Assembly (NCBI RefSeq): GCF_018873765.1
Contig: NC_057918.1
Location: forward strand, 66,258,871-66,322,870
Length of the DNA stretch: 64,000 nt
Source of the DNA: Telopea speciosissima
Taxonomy: Eukaryota; Streptophyta; Magnoliopsida; Proteales; Proteaceae
Direction: 5' to 3'
Positions 21,330 to 33,062 of this stretch are shown piece after piece. The translations under genes were made by a program, and so were the position numbers. Each line of letters begins with the position of its first letter. Position 1 is the first letter of the stretch. The notes under the pieces are model-generated. The model had not been told where the DNA came from and made no database searches. It worked only from the letters and a program-made list of their open reading frames with translations.

Positions 21330-22507
21330 TGGGAAAGCACTATAGAATGTAGATGAGACCCCTTAATGGAGTTACAAACAAATCCAAAATTTGATCTGTA
21401 ACCCCACCAATTGCCATTAAATGAATCTGTTACGTTTTATCCTTCACAGCCTTACACCATGAGAGCAGGCAATAAAGCATCCAAAAATTTTGCCATAAAT
21501 TGTTTCCTCCAAATTATATATATATTTCCCTCCCAATAATACCACTCCACCTCATCTTCTTCTATTTGTTTTTTGGTAAAGATCACTCCACCTCTTCACC
21601 ACTCATTAATAAAGATTTTAATGGCAGTGACTCACACCTATGTGTTACTTAAACCCCAGAGATCTATCCAACTACCATTCCAATTCCATGGATGAGCGTG
21701 TGGTGTGTGTTGTGTATATTCATCATTTCACGGTCTAAAAGTCAGTTAATCTTTGGGATTGATGAGTGATTTGTGTGATTATATTTTCATCAAAAAAAAA
21801 AGAAAAGAGAAAGGGTGTGTAGGTTTAGTTCCACATCGAGTGTGTGAGCGTAATATGTGTTGTATATATCCGTCATTTCACGGTCCTAAATGTTAGTTAA
21901 CCTTTTGGAATTGATGTGTGATTTTTGTGATTACACTTTCATCCACGGAAAAAAAAAACAAAAAAACCGTCCATTGATGAGGAAGAGGAAACCTGTAGGA
22001 ACCATCCCCAAGAGTTCCAAATTCAAAACCTAATTCTAAGTAACAGCTGCTTTGGAGCCTTTGTTCACACTGGTCAGTTAGTCTGTCATTCACATTTGCT
22101 TTCAATCTTTCACTTCACAGCCCTTTACCCCACTGTCCTTCCAAAGGAGAATATTTCCTTTTAAACTTCTTAAATAATTTCATGGACCAGTACTATTGTT
22201 CTCATTCTCGATAAAAATTTTTGAAAATTTTTAAATTTTAAATCAAGTATTATTATATTTACTCAATTACACCACTTCATTGAAAAAAAGATACCCCATC
22301 TCTGCATCTCAAAGTTGGACAGAGGTAGGCCATCCAAAAAGAAACAAAACTGAAATAGTTTACAGAACTGAACCATCTGTGAGATTTAGAAAACCCAAAA
22401 AATCAAACCCATCAAACTTTCCTCATTTCTTATCGAAACACAACTCCTGAAACCCACCAAAAAAATCCATCTAAAACCGGCCATGATTTGAGCGAATTCT
22501 GCTGCAG
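21330..22507. other. Upstream region of the PDLP gene
   Basis: Contains a direct repeat of about 150 bp spacing (21700-21790 and 21853-21945; both carry 'catttcacggtc' and 'attgatgtgtgatttttgtg'-like words). The rest is AT-rich. The 5' UTR of the PDLP gene probably lies in the last 100-200 bp. No clear TATA box could be singled out. Confidence 0.5.
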
Positions 22508-23627
22508 ATGGGTTTTATCAGAAATCCCTTTTGCCTCCTCTCCTTCACTCTCTTCATTTTTGCAGGTTTTGGGTTCTTTCCATCTGTAAAAACCGCCACA
22601 GATAGCTACAATTTTGTTTACAAGGGTTGTTCAAGCCAGTCATTCTCGGACTCCAGTTACTCACAAGCCCTTTCTTCGCTTTTCGCTTCTTTAACCGCTC
22701 AGGCCGCCCAGGTGGCCTTCTACAAAACAAGCACAGGTGGAGGTCAAGCTACCATTTCTGGTCTCTTTCAATGTAGGGGAGATCTCAGTAATAGGGCATG
22801 CTACAGCTGCGTGAGCAAGCTTCCTGACATGACGAGGCGCCTGTGTGGAAATTCCGTGGCGGCGAGGGTTCAGCTCTATGGTTGCTACATGCTCTATCAG
22901 ATCTCTGGGTTTCCTGAAATTTCTGGGGTAGAGATGCTCTATAAGACATGTAGTACTTCACAGGCTTCAGGGAATGGCTTTGCTCAGAGGAGAGACACAG
23001 CATTTTCTGTGCTTGAAAGTGGTGTGGCGAACAACAAGGGTTTTTACACAACGAGTTATCAATCTGTGTATATGTTGGCTCAGTGTGAAGGGGATTTAGG
23101 AACTTCAGATTGTGGACAATGCGTGAAAACTGCAGTGCAGAAAGCTCAGGTTGAATGTGGAAGCGCCATCTCTGGCCAAGTTTATCTTCACAGGTGCTTT
23201 ATTAGCTATTCTTACTACCCAAATGGAATCACAAGAAAATCTTCTTCAGGTAAATGTTGTCCAATCTCTCACTTTTGATTTAGTTTCTAGCTCTTTGCCC
23301 AATTTAGATTTGTGGGTCTATTTGTTTTTCTCCCTTTTTTTTTTTCTCCCCTTTAATGGAACTTTGAATCCGTCATTGTTTTGAGTGATATAGGTATAGG
23401 GCAAAATGCAGGGAAGACTGTAGCAATTGTTGTGGGAGGGGCAGCAGCTTTGGGATTTGTAGTCATATGCTTGATGTTCCTTAGATCTTTGATGAAGAAA
23501 CATGAAGGTGAGAGTATTGGAAAATTGGAAAAATCTTGGGATTAGATGGGTTTCTTTCATTATCTTTCATTTTCATGTCTTCTCATTTATTGTTTTGGAA
23601 ATTGTGTGATTCTGTGCAGATTATTGA
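22508..23627 (+). CDS. Plasmodesmata-located protein (PDLP)-type DUF26 membrane protein
   Basis: Three exons: 22508-23249, 23394-23507 and 23620-23627, giving 287 residues. It has an N-terminal signal peptide (residues 1-30, hydrophobic LLSFTLFIFAGFGFF) and two DUF26/stress-antifungal domains, each with the C-x8-C-x2-C motif (CRGDLSNRACYSC near 96 and CEGDLGTSDCGQC near 195). One transmembrane helix (VAIVVGGAAALGFVVICLMFL) is encoded by exon 2, followed by a very short cytosolic tail (RSLMKKHEDY) and no kinase. That layout is the PDLP family, type I membrane proteins that sit at plasmodesmata and regulate callose and cell-to-cell traffic. The last coding exon is only 8 nt (at-tat-tga). If intron 2 were retained the tail would differ slightly. 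PDLP2/3-like is my best guess for the subgroup. Confidence 0.9.
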
Positions 23628-24027
23628 GAGGAAGAGATGGATATTGAGGATGAGGATGGTAAATTTTTTTGTTATTTTTCCTTGACAAAATTGAGATTTT
23701 GTTAGTGAACGAGAATTGTGATGAGAAAGAGGAGAGAAACAGAGAGAGAGAGATGGGTAAAAACACTAAAACAGAGGATTTTCTTTTTGCTATGAAGTTA
23801 GGGACAAATTTGTTGGGAAGAGAAGCATTTGGGAATGAGGTTAAGTTGGCTGTGAAAAGAAGAATTGATGTTTTGTCATTTTGAATGGGTGGAGGATGGG
23901 AAGAGGAGAGAAGGGGTTTTTGGCTTTTTTTGTTTTTCCTCATTGCCATGTAGCTCTGTCTCTTTCTCTCTTTTCCCTTCTCAATAATGCTTCTTCATTT
24001 CCTTTGGCTACCTCCTTTTGATTTTTA

Positions 24028-24078
<51 letters not shown>

Positions 24079-26190
24079 GCATATATCACTCAGATACATT
24101 CATGTAAATGATATAGATGGGTTTATTTTTTTGGTTAAATGATACAGATGGGATTTGATATACCTCTTTTATATACAAGTTAACAAAATTGGATTGCTTT
24201 TGCTTTGTACCATGATTAGTCTATTAAACTATTATCAGAAGTGGGATTATTTTAACACAATTAGAGTCTAATGGACTGAATTATAGATTTTTATACCCAT
24301 TTGTTTAATTGGGGTTCAAGATGAACACTTGCAAAACATTCTTCTTAAGAAAAATCCCACTGGAGTTTTAGGCTTTGAGGGTGGAGATAGGTTGCCCTAC
24401 CTGTATTGGTCATTGGTGGGGTCTTCCTAAAAATGGGATGTAGCTTTCAAAAAGAAACCCTTACCATTACATACACCATTTCTCCCACTTTTGTTCTTTA
24501 AATAATTGGATTCCTAATTATGTTTATCATTTAGATATGTGTCTTCTCTTCTTTTTAAAGTTTCTAGAAGTTCTAAAGTTTTAAATTTTTGTTCTTTGTC
24601 CGAGAGTGTGGTTCCTGTGCCATCATGGAGGCTAATGGAAGTACACGATGAAGCATCAACAGGCCAAGATTAGAGCCTTTCATGGGCTGCATTGGTCATT
24701 TCATCCCATCTTGTGTTTGGGTGCAAGAATCGTGATCTTGGACAATTCTTTTCTTTTTTTTTTTTTTTTCGTTGTGGCTGAAAGTATATATATTTTGAGA
24801 AGCTTCTTTGAGCAAGTCGCATAGGAGAGCACACCAATGAGATGTGATAAAATGAAATCTTACATAGGAAGTCAGTGAAGTCATGAGAAGGAGAGATGCA
24901 CATGAAAGTACTAATGTACCCTACCTTCCCTACCTTGTGGCTTGAGATCCGTTTCTAATTGGCGGTTTTTTTATAAACACATCATCAAGGTGATTCGTTG
25001 GGCACATGGAGGGATGTCCGGATGTGTGAACCCATCCATTTAGGGTCGTATATAATGAAAGATTTCCTTAGTCAAAATGTCAATCTGGTCCTGTGATTAT
25101 GATTGCAGAAATATGATGACAATGCCTAAGGGAATGCATGATAGCCACACACGAGTGGAACTGGTTCAGACCAGATACAAATGTTTGAACTGGTACACCT
25201 CTCCCATGATTACCTCCCCACCTCATCTCCTACCCTCCATCTCCTCCGCTGACACAACTCTGACTCGGAGTCAGCGGGGGTATTAGGAGACGAGTTCAGA
25301 TCTGCTATTCACATGGGGATGCGTGGAGACAAATTTGACACCTCCATGAGACGTGGGGATCCAGATTCTTAGGAGATAATGTGGGGAGCTCATCCCCATT
25401 CCCCTACTTAATAGATGGCTGGGGAAAAGAACGGCTTGGCTCAGTGAGCACGTTTGAAAATAAACCCCCAAACCCATAGCCAAAGTAGTGTAGAAGAGTC
25501 TTCCTCTCAATATTTCCTTTTCTATATGGAACTACTCCTCTTCCATACGTAATAGGACTTAGTTTCCTTTCACCCACGATCCCATTCAACGAGAAGTGGG
25601 AGAGGGTGGAAAATGAGTATTGAGAAGGTATTTTGAAATATATCAAAATTATAGGAGGAATTTGTATACCCTACGATGGTGGGAGAGCCATCGTTTATGG
25701 ATGGAGGAAAACTTTATCCCAAATAATATAGGATTAAAAGTTTTCCACTACTTTTCCTTTGCAAGAGTCAAATCGAAGATTGTAGATTCAACTTTTGTAT
25801 CGGAGAAAAAGCAAGGAAAGATAAAAGGAAGTTTTTTTTTTTTATTATTTTCTTTTACTTTTTAACGCAATTTAAAAACTAACATTGTCATGCAATAATA
25901 TCATCTTGGCATGAATTCATTTGATGATAGATCGTGTTTTCCTTCACCCACGATGAATAAAGATTAGAGGATATTCATATATAGAGGGAGGTATCATGGC
26001 ATCCAAGTGATGGGATTCTTTTTCACACTATGGTGAATAAAAACTTTTGCCTTTGATAACGATTTGCATACTTGGTCTAATAAGTTGGTACCGCGCTGTG
26101 TGTTAGGTGGAAAAGTCTCGTGCTTGAGGTTTAAGGTCTGTTCTTGATTGTGGCTGAAGCACTACATATAGTCATAGTGTTGTCCGCAAA
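23628..26190. other. PDLP 3' region and gene-free spacer
   Basis: Holds a 43-bp pure TC microsatellite (24031-24073) about 400 bp past the PDLP stop. Beyond it is AT-rich sequence with only short unsupported reading frames. Words such as 'cttcacccacgatgaataaa' (25930-25960) and 'ctatggtgaataaaaact' (26028-26045) recur elsewhere (for example 15015-15040) and suggest decayed MITEs. Confidence 0.5.
24031..24073. repeat. (TC)21 microsatellite
   Basis: An uninterrupted TC dinucleotide run of about 43 bp lies downstream of the PDLP gene. Confidence 0.95.
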
Positions 26191-26194
26191 ACAC

Positions 26195-26335
26195 TTTGGC
26201 TAATAAAAGGACATACCGAATGCACGAGTCTCCCACCACTGTAGGATTTAGGGAGGGTCATGAGGTTCCCACCACTGTAGGTTTTGGGGAGGGTCATAAT
26301 GTATGCAACTTACCACTGCTTGGTAGAAAAGTTGT
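26195..26335 (-). mobile_element. Au-type SINE 3' portion with internal duplication
   Basis: On the minus strand this reads accaagcagtggtaag..gaccctccccaaaacctacag..ggtgggaacctcatgaccctccc..cctacagtggtgggagactcgtgcattcggtatgtcc. This is the 3' two-thirds of the Au SINE. The 'gaccctccc(c/t)aaa(a/t)cctacagtggtggga' block occurs twice in tandem, a duplication not present in the copy at 33063. The pol III promoter half is missing. Confidence 0.6.
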
Positions 26336-26429
26336 TTTCCAAAAACCCTAATTGGGCTAATCCAAGAATTAAATAATTAAAAAAAAAAAAAGAAAAAAGA
26401 TCTTTACTTGGTGGTGTTTCCTATGCCCT

Positions 26430-26938
26430 CTCATAGAACACCGTAAAATGACGCATCTGCCCCTAGGTAGATCATGGTTCTATTATTGGTGAAGCCTGAT
26501 TTCGTTTCAGAAAGTGGTTCGGAGGATCTTCGGAGGGCCATTTCGATCTCGAAACGATCTCGGATGGCCTAAAAAGCAGATACATCACTATCAAAAGTTG
26601 TGTGCTATGTAGGCTCATCAAGACCTTCGAAACGATATGTATTTCAACATTTGTTTAGTTTTGGTTCGACCTTGACCAGTTGGTCATTTTTGGGCTCTAG
26701 GAGTAATTCTGTACTTTATGGGTTAGGGCTTCCCTATATAATGTTCTTTTCTCTGGGAGGGTTGTAAGAGAGGTTTTGTAACATTTCAAAGATAGTGAAA
26801 TCTGTTCTGTTGCTCGACCGTGGACGTTGCTTCCCATCTTGAGGGTGAACCACGTAAATCCTTGATGTTGTACATTGTGTCTTCTCTATTTTTCGTTTTC
26901 TTCTACAAATCGACCTGGGTGTTGTTTTTTTAACAGTT
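26430..26938 (+). mobile_element. Copia-type LTR remnant
   Basis: A TATA box (ctatataatg, 26734-26743) is followed by sequence typical of the transcribed R/U5 part of plant copia LTRs: 'gggttgtaagagaggttttg', 'gctcgaccgtggacgt', 'gggtgaaccacgtaaatcc', and an end ..tttaaca at 26938. The left end is not recognisable; no internal region or second LTR is present. Probably a solo or truncated LTR. Confidence 0.55.
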
Positions 26939-28189
26939 TCTATCTAACGACATGGATCTAGTTTTAAAAACTTGAGAAAACGGGTGGGTGGTCCTCAATG
27001 GAGTATGGAGATAATGCTTTCGCAACTAGTCGAACCAATCAGGGGTGTAACAAACCAGGCCAAACGCATGTGCCCTAGCCAACTAAATACCCAATGGTGT
27101 CTCCCTCTTTATAACTGATCTTCACCGCAAACCAATGATGAAGAAGAGTTTGAGAATCCAGAATTGCAGATAACATAGTTTCAGACGTTCAGGAGCCATT
27201 CACTCGTCAATTGGTGGTCATTGTGTATAAAAATGAAATGATGCAGACAAAGCTGTTAGATCAGAGATTCTACTAGGCCAAGATTCACTAAAGTTGGAGG
27301 GGGTACATGGGCTCCCATCATTTGAATCTGTCAGAGATTTTGTTTTTAAGAAAAAAAAAATTGGGAGAGGGTTCTCATGGCCTAGGGAAGGGCATCAAGG
27401 AAAAGGTATCAATGAGGTACAATAAAACAGTATCTTACATAAGAGGACAGTGTCAATTTGGGATTCGTCAAGGCTGATATCGATCTGATACAAATTCAGA
27501 TCGATCAAAATCGATTAGGATCGATAAAAAAGGGTCTTGAACTGGGTTTTGTTGAATCGATTCTGAAATCAGCCAATATCGATCAAAAGATTTAGTAGAA
27601 GTTTTATATATTTTGTCTAGACACATATTGTAAGCCAAATCATGAATATAGATGGAAGAAAAAAAAACCTTGTATGCGTATTGGATTGCGTGATCCTCCC
27701 GATCCATTGATTCGTTCAAGGATCATTTGTATCTCGGGATCAATCATGGCGATACCTATCCGATCTGGGAGAATCGACCAATCCAATCCCAATATTACAA
27801 ACCAGGGGACGACAATTCACGAGAAGAGAACATAGATAAACACAATAGTACTAGCATACTCTACTTGGACATCTCATAGATCTTTTTTCCCAAAAATTTT
27901 GTAGGACGAAGTCCCGTTTAAACAAATCCTTCGACACCATTTCCCTTCCTCCGACGACGTTCGCCTCTTCCACCGAATCCATCAATGCAATGTGACAACC
28001 CTTGTCTCCATGCAACAGGGTTAAAAACAAGGAATGGGGATCAGATCGGTCCTGCCAAATCTGATTTGATCTGGATCGGCCAAAAATTGATCTAGTTTGA
28101 GATCAGTTCGGGATTGGTTTAACAAAAAGGAAGGGATAGATACCAGGGTTTTCCAATATCATGAATAATGGCATCAAAATACCATGATT
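26939..28189. other. Gene-free region with decayed repeats
   Basis: The stretch at 27470-27790 is a GATCG/ATCGG-rich decayed repeat like that at 20902. No reading frame is supported. Short A runs occur at 27350-27360 and 27659-27667. Confidence 0.4.
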
Positions 28190-28194
28190 TCATG

Positions 28195-28465
28195 CTTGCA
28201 AGACTTCTCCAAACCTTCACCGTTATCTGTTCGAGCGGTCATTGATGATATCAAACATCTTGTCTCCTATTTTAATGTTTGTCAGTTTGCTTGTATTCCT
28301 AGGGCTGCAAATCAGCAGATATCCTAGTTAGGAGGACTCAGTCCATTGCGGATAGGACTATATGGCCCATTTCTGATCACTGTTTCTCTGCGGGTGACAG
28401 TGTGTAACCCATTATTTCCTTAATACATGGTTTATTCTACCCCCCCCCCCCCCAAAAAAAAAATG
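28195..28465 (+). pseudogene. LINE RNase H tail fragment
   Basis: Words LSVRAVIDDIKHLVSYFNVCQ and ACIPRAANQQ(AD)ILVRR match the end of the LINE RNase H domain; the A-D of the motif is damaged by a 1-base shift. A stop at about 28405, a C15 run (28441-28454) and a short A run (28455-28463) mark the 3' end. Confidence 0.6.
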
Positions 28466-28689
28466 TTTGCCTCGTGACTGGAGCTTACATCCCGGTCATT
28501 TTGTCAGGTCAACCAAACGGATAATCTAATCGGGTCACTGGTTCATCCGAAAATGGTAAGTCAAGTTTCTCTTCATAAACAACCAAAGTTCAAGTATTGG
28601 TACAGCCATAATGCCTCCATTTATATTAAATAAAAGCCGAAAACCCATTTTATTAAAACAAATGAGACATAATAAAAGAAAATCCCATA

Positions 28690-29110
28690 ACCTTTTAATA
28701 AAGGCCCATAAGATATGGCCCGTTAATTTTTTTTAATATTAAAAAGGAGAAAATCATTGGGTAATATTCCCTCATCTTTCTCCTCGAGAACCCTAAAACC
28801 CGCATTTGTAAAATCCCAGCACTCACCTCTATGGCTTCTGTTGTGACTTGACTATCGGGTAGGTCGGCAGCCTGCGGCAGCAAGGAGTTCAAGGGGATCC
28901 CGTCAGACCCTCTGGTAGGTTCCTTCAAGGTGGAAAATATGAAATGGAAACAACCCGAGAAACCACTGTCAATGTTGGCTTACCAAGATTACTGGCCACA
29001 AGGGCAATGGTTATGGTGACCGAGGCAGACCATCGATGCTCTTTAGTTGTCCTCCGACAATTCCAAATGACAAAAGAAAGATGCCATATAGTTTGGGCAA
29101 GGATTCTCTA
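28690..29110. other. Unassigned spacer
   Basis: Contains short frames on both strands with no recognised domain. The segment 28775-28960 has a moderately coding-like feel ('ctcctcgagaaccctaaaacc') but no start, splice or homology clue supports a gene. Confidence 0.3.
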
Positions 29111-29114
29111 TGGA

Positions 29115-29485
29115 GGAGCATGGCCCCTTCGCGTGGGGACCGTAGCCCCTACACACGCGCAAGAGCCAATGAGATGCGCACATTGGCACAATGAGGGCAG
29201 AAATTCTGCCTTTCATAAGGGGTGGGGCACTCATTTTGCCGTCTAAGCGTGGGCAATATACTGCCCCCCCCCCCCCCCCAACACAAAACTTTTCCCATAT
29301 ATATAATATGGGTTCTCTCATCTCTATGGGGGGGGGGGGACGCTGGCCACATCCAGACAATGGGGGCCAAAATGACTGCGCTACCTCCCATGAAAGGCAA
29401 AATTCCACCCTCGAGATGCCAGAACGCATGCTCTCATTGGTTGTCGCGCATGCGTGGCCCCGATGCTCCCCCCCCCCCCCTCAAA
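29115..29485. mobile_element. Large foldback hairpin element (family D)
   Basis: Inverted arms of about 150 bp: 'caagagccaatgagatgcgc' pairs with 'gcatgctctcattggttgtc', and 'gcagaaattctgcctttcat' with 'atgaaaggcaaaattcca'. 'cactcattttgcc' pairs with 'ccaaaatgactg'. The centre is AT-rich (catatatataatatggg) between a C17 run and a G11 run that are themselves inverted counterparts. A poly-C run (29468-29480) closes the right end. A related piece may lie at 37480-37645. Confidence 0.7.
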
Positions 29486-29514
29486 CAGAGAACAGGGTCT
29501 GGACTGAGATACCC

Positions 29515-29893
29515 TGGCCCTGAGGGCAGGTCAGGGTTGGGAATTTCTAGCCCTGAGTCAAGGCTTGGCTGGGCCGGGTCAGGTTTGAGGCCTCAGGCTG
29601 AGCTTGGCCCAGCCCAGCCCAACCCTATCTTCTTCTTCTTCTTCTTCACCCTACAGCACCCTTCCCCCCCCCCCTCCAAACCTAGCTCAACCCCCACATC
29701 TCCCTTCCCCCTCCCCATGGTCAGGGCCAATAAGGATCAGCCCGGCCCAGCCCGACCATGACGGCTGGTCAAGGTTGAATTTTTCTGGCCTTAAGTCAGG
29801 GCCAAACTGGGCCTCGGCCTAGCTAAATGGACTCAGGGTTGGGTTGGAGTTTTGATAAGTCAAGCCCAACCCGACCCTGTTACAGCCCTAGTA
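29515..29893. mobile_element. hAT-type MITE relative, left end missing
   Basis: Very similar in word content and layout to 20507-20893 ('gggcaggtcagggttgggaa', a CTT-rich centre, 'gggttgggttggagttttga'). It ends gttacagcccta like its relative's gttgcagcccta. The expected left terminus tagaggtgcaag is absent; the element starts directly next to the foldback at 29115-29485. No target duplication. Confidence 0.6.
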
Positions 29894-31570
29894 CCTAGTA
29901 CCGCTTAAATTTGGGGTTTGATTTTTCTTTGTAGTGTGTGCTACAAGAATTGGGGGGTTTGTGCTCCTAAACGTTGGTGTTGAACTGAAATGTATTATAC
30001 GCAAGCTAGATTTGGGTTAATGCCCATGTAAACAATTGGACCATTGACGTAGTCATTCTGATGAATTACATTATTGTGGTTTATGATAGTTGTATGAATG
30101 TATCCATGCTCAACATGTGGAGGTGTCAAATGTAACTTTATACCAATTTGAAGCAGCTGAAAAGAGAAAGGCACTTCGATATCACAGTCAGAGAGAGAAG
30201 TTGACAGCAGCAATTAGGTTGAACGTGAGCCCAACTCGTTGATCAGTGCAGCTACACCGCCAGGAGAAGCCTTTTAGGGTGGTGAAGCATCTTGAGGAGC
30301 TGTAGAACCTGTCACAAGGATTTCAAGTATGATACGATTGGAATAACTCATCCTCAGAAAACCGGTCTACAAGGGGAGGGAACCCAATATAATATATGCC
30401 TACATTCAAACGCTTACGGGATCGAAGACTATTGTACATAACAAAGTACGTCTAGGGTAATAGAGAACATGCTTCTAAGAATATCCATGGATTCCAAGCA
30501 AATCAGATCCGAATCGTCAGATCCAATTCCAGATTCTTGTCGATTCATGCTCCAAAATCAGGCTTTTTCTAGGGTTCAGATCGATTCAAGCCACTTGGTG
30601 AACGATCGGAATAAAGAATTGATGGAGGTCAATTCCACTTCCTTGAACAATGATAGAAGGTATGATTGAAATAATGACCTAAGAGACCAATCACATTAAA
30701 AATTAAGAAGGGATAATTTCTACTTTGTCAATAAAACGTATGAGTGAAATAATGACCTGAGAGACCAATCACAAGTTCACATCACCATCATGGTTACAAG
30801 TATCGGTATCAGTGGCTGTATAGGTCACTGCCGATACCGATACCGATACTAATACAATATACATCATATTGTATCAGGTGTAAATTAAAAAAAAAATTGC
30901 TGATACTAGAGATATCATATGCGATACGTTCTTATCAGACAACAAGATCCAATAGTTAGAACCATGATCACCAGTGGGAAGAAAAATCTCTCTTCTTCGA
31001 TGGAAAACTTTTGCCTAGAGAAAATAACTATGAACATGAATAAACATTGTGGACAAGACAGAAGAAATATGATGAAGACTTCCCCACCACAATAGAAAAG
31101 CTAGCTCTTCTGTGAACATCTTCACTTGGATATGTAGAGCTTTCCCAAGATCAGAAGGAATTTATTTATGCTGAGATCTAGATTTTTGTAGTATATTTTT
31201 CCTATTCCATTTGTTTCAATATAAAAAGGTGGAAAAAGAAAATGTTCCTGTAAAATAGGATTTTGCACAATTTGTTTTAACAAAAAATATCAAAAAATCA
31301 GAAGCATAGAAAAAATAGAAAAATTAAACATGAAAGAAAATTTTCCGTGCAAAATATCATTTGTACGAAAAAATTCTTCAACAAAACAAACAAGACTTTA
31401 AGCAAACATATCAATCATGAAGAGATAAACTATATATAAAGACGAGCACCACAGCACCAAACGCTTGCAGTCTTATTCTGTATATTTACCTAATTTAAGC
31501 TTAAATAACAAGAACAATTCTGTCTGACTGAGCTTCGCTAATCAAAACAAGGTAATGATACATACTCATA
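29894..31570. other. Gene-free AT-rich region
   Basis: No gene or bounded element. There are GATC-rich words at 30480-30600 and a short palindromic 'gtatcggtatcagtggc..gccgataccgataccgata' at 30798-30850. Confidence 0.4.
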
Positions 31571-31884
31571 AGAATGGTTAATGAATTATGACAGTAAAAT
31601 GAAGTGGAATCAAGAGATAATTAAGATGGCATCACATGATGCATGATCAGGAAGGAAAGAATTTGTTGCAGAGTACAACCCATGTGAAGGCTCAAACACT
31701 GCAATCTGGTTCAGCTATATATTTATAAGAAAGGTTAATGAATTATGACAGTGAAATGAGGTGGAATCAAGAGATAATTAGGCTGGTTTCACATGATGCT
31801 TGATCAGGAAAGAAAGAATTTGTTGCAGAGTACAACCCATGTGAAGGCTCAAACAATGCAATCTGGTTCAGCTACATAACTGGT
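31571..31884. repeat. Tandem duplication, 2 x 157 bp
   Basis: The unit beginning aga(a/t)ggttaatgaattatg occurs at 31571 and again at 31728, with both copies continuing through 'ttgttgcagagtacaacc' and 'gcaatctggttcagcta'. Divergence is about 5-7%. Non-coding. Confidence 0.88.
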
Positions 31885-32245
31885 ACATAAGGAAACAATA
31901 AGGACCTTATCTCTGATTATGTTCAGAACAGGAGTCTCAAGTCTTAACAAGCTTTTGGTTACCCCAAACAAGACTCATAAACAGAGACACAAGATCTCTG
32001 TAGGGTTGAACAGGACTAGTTGTACAAGATATTGATCAGGATTCCACCCCCCACCAAAGTGATATCAGATACAGGAATTTAAGGCTCTCACTTTTATCTT
32101 TGTAGATTTCTCTTGTTACAAACCCACAGAGCATGAAATTGTACAAGGCACAGAAATCTTGTGGAGTACTCCTAGTTAATTACCTTCAGTTAGGAGAAAC
32201 TTGAATTGCAGCATATGATTCTCGGAATATCCGTCTAAAGCAACC

Positions 32246-32850
32246 TATCCGACAGAGGCTATCCCCATTATACTCCTGAACGCATCATCAATTGCTGAAG
32301 CAAGAAAAGAAGCTGATGTTCTGATGCTTGGTGCCTTGGACAGCTCACTGCTCATACCTCCCTAAAACCCAAAGATAATGGTATCCTGATCAACAATTGT
32401 ACTTAATTAATCCAACCCCTTTTTTATTCTGACCTGACGATAAAAAATTACTCCATTGAAAGATGAATAGGATGTTGCAGGAGGGAAGATGTAAAAAAAA
32501 AATAAAAAGAAAGAAAGTCCCTTTTTTTCTAGGTGAGATGTGACTATTGATGTGAATTACATTACTCAAGTTTGGGACGTCTAAACAGGTCACGGAAGGA
32601 GGGGTGTGAGCCTCTACACTCCACAAATATGGGACTACCCCCACCCCCCAAAAAAAACCCGGAAATTTGATTTTTCCTTTTTTTTACACTCAGAAAACCA
32701 ATGCAACTTCTTCATGGAAGAAAAAAAAAACCCATGCAACTCCAGCATGTTCCCACCTCCCATAAGGTCCATCTACTTGTATTGAGTAATCTTAAACAGA
32801 AAATCATTGAATGGCATTGTATTATGAAGATCTACATCAGCATCCTGTGC
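32246..32850 (-). CDS. Possible terminal exons of an unidentified minus-strand gene
   Basis: Two stretches look coding on the minus strand. At about 32850-32776 an acceptor-like cag is followed by DADVDLHNTMPFNDFLFKIT and then a donor-like gtagat. At about 32345-32246, after ..gagcag, the frame reads ELSKAPSIRTSASFLASA then IDDAFRSIMGIASVG and a stop. The two join in phase (leftover aa + t) across a roughly 430-bp intron. I do not recognise the product, and no upstream exons could be found between 32850 and the TOM9 gene. It may be a real C-terminus, a pseudogene remnant or chance. Confidence 0.3.
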
Positions 32851-33062
32851 TTCCCAAACAAATTGTACACTTGAATCAAATCAATGAACCGTGACAAATT
32901 ATGTCCCTTATGGGCCAGACTTTTTTTTTTCTTTCCTATGGAGAGGGGGTGTCCACATCACCCCTTTTTGCCCTTGACGGAAGCATCATGACACAAACAG
33001 AAAATATAAAACTAAATAATCAAAATAGAAACCTCTTCCTCCTACCAAAGATAAAGATGAAG

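Noticed and set aside
26090-26190. Second full Au SINE copy
   Set aside because: The left half does not match the pol III head; only the 3' portion from 26195 is recognisable.
29191-29761. Three overlapping + strand frames of 110-179 codons
   Set aside because: They run through foldback arms, C/G homopolymers and a MITE; no conserved domain.
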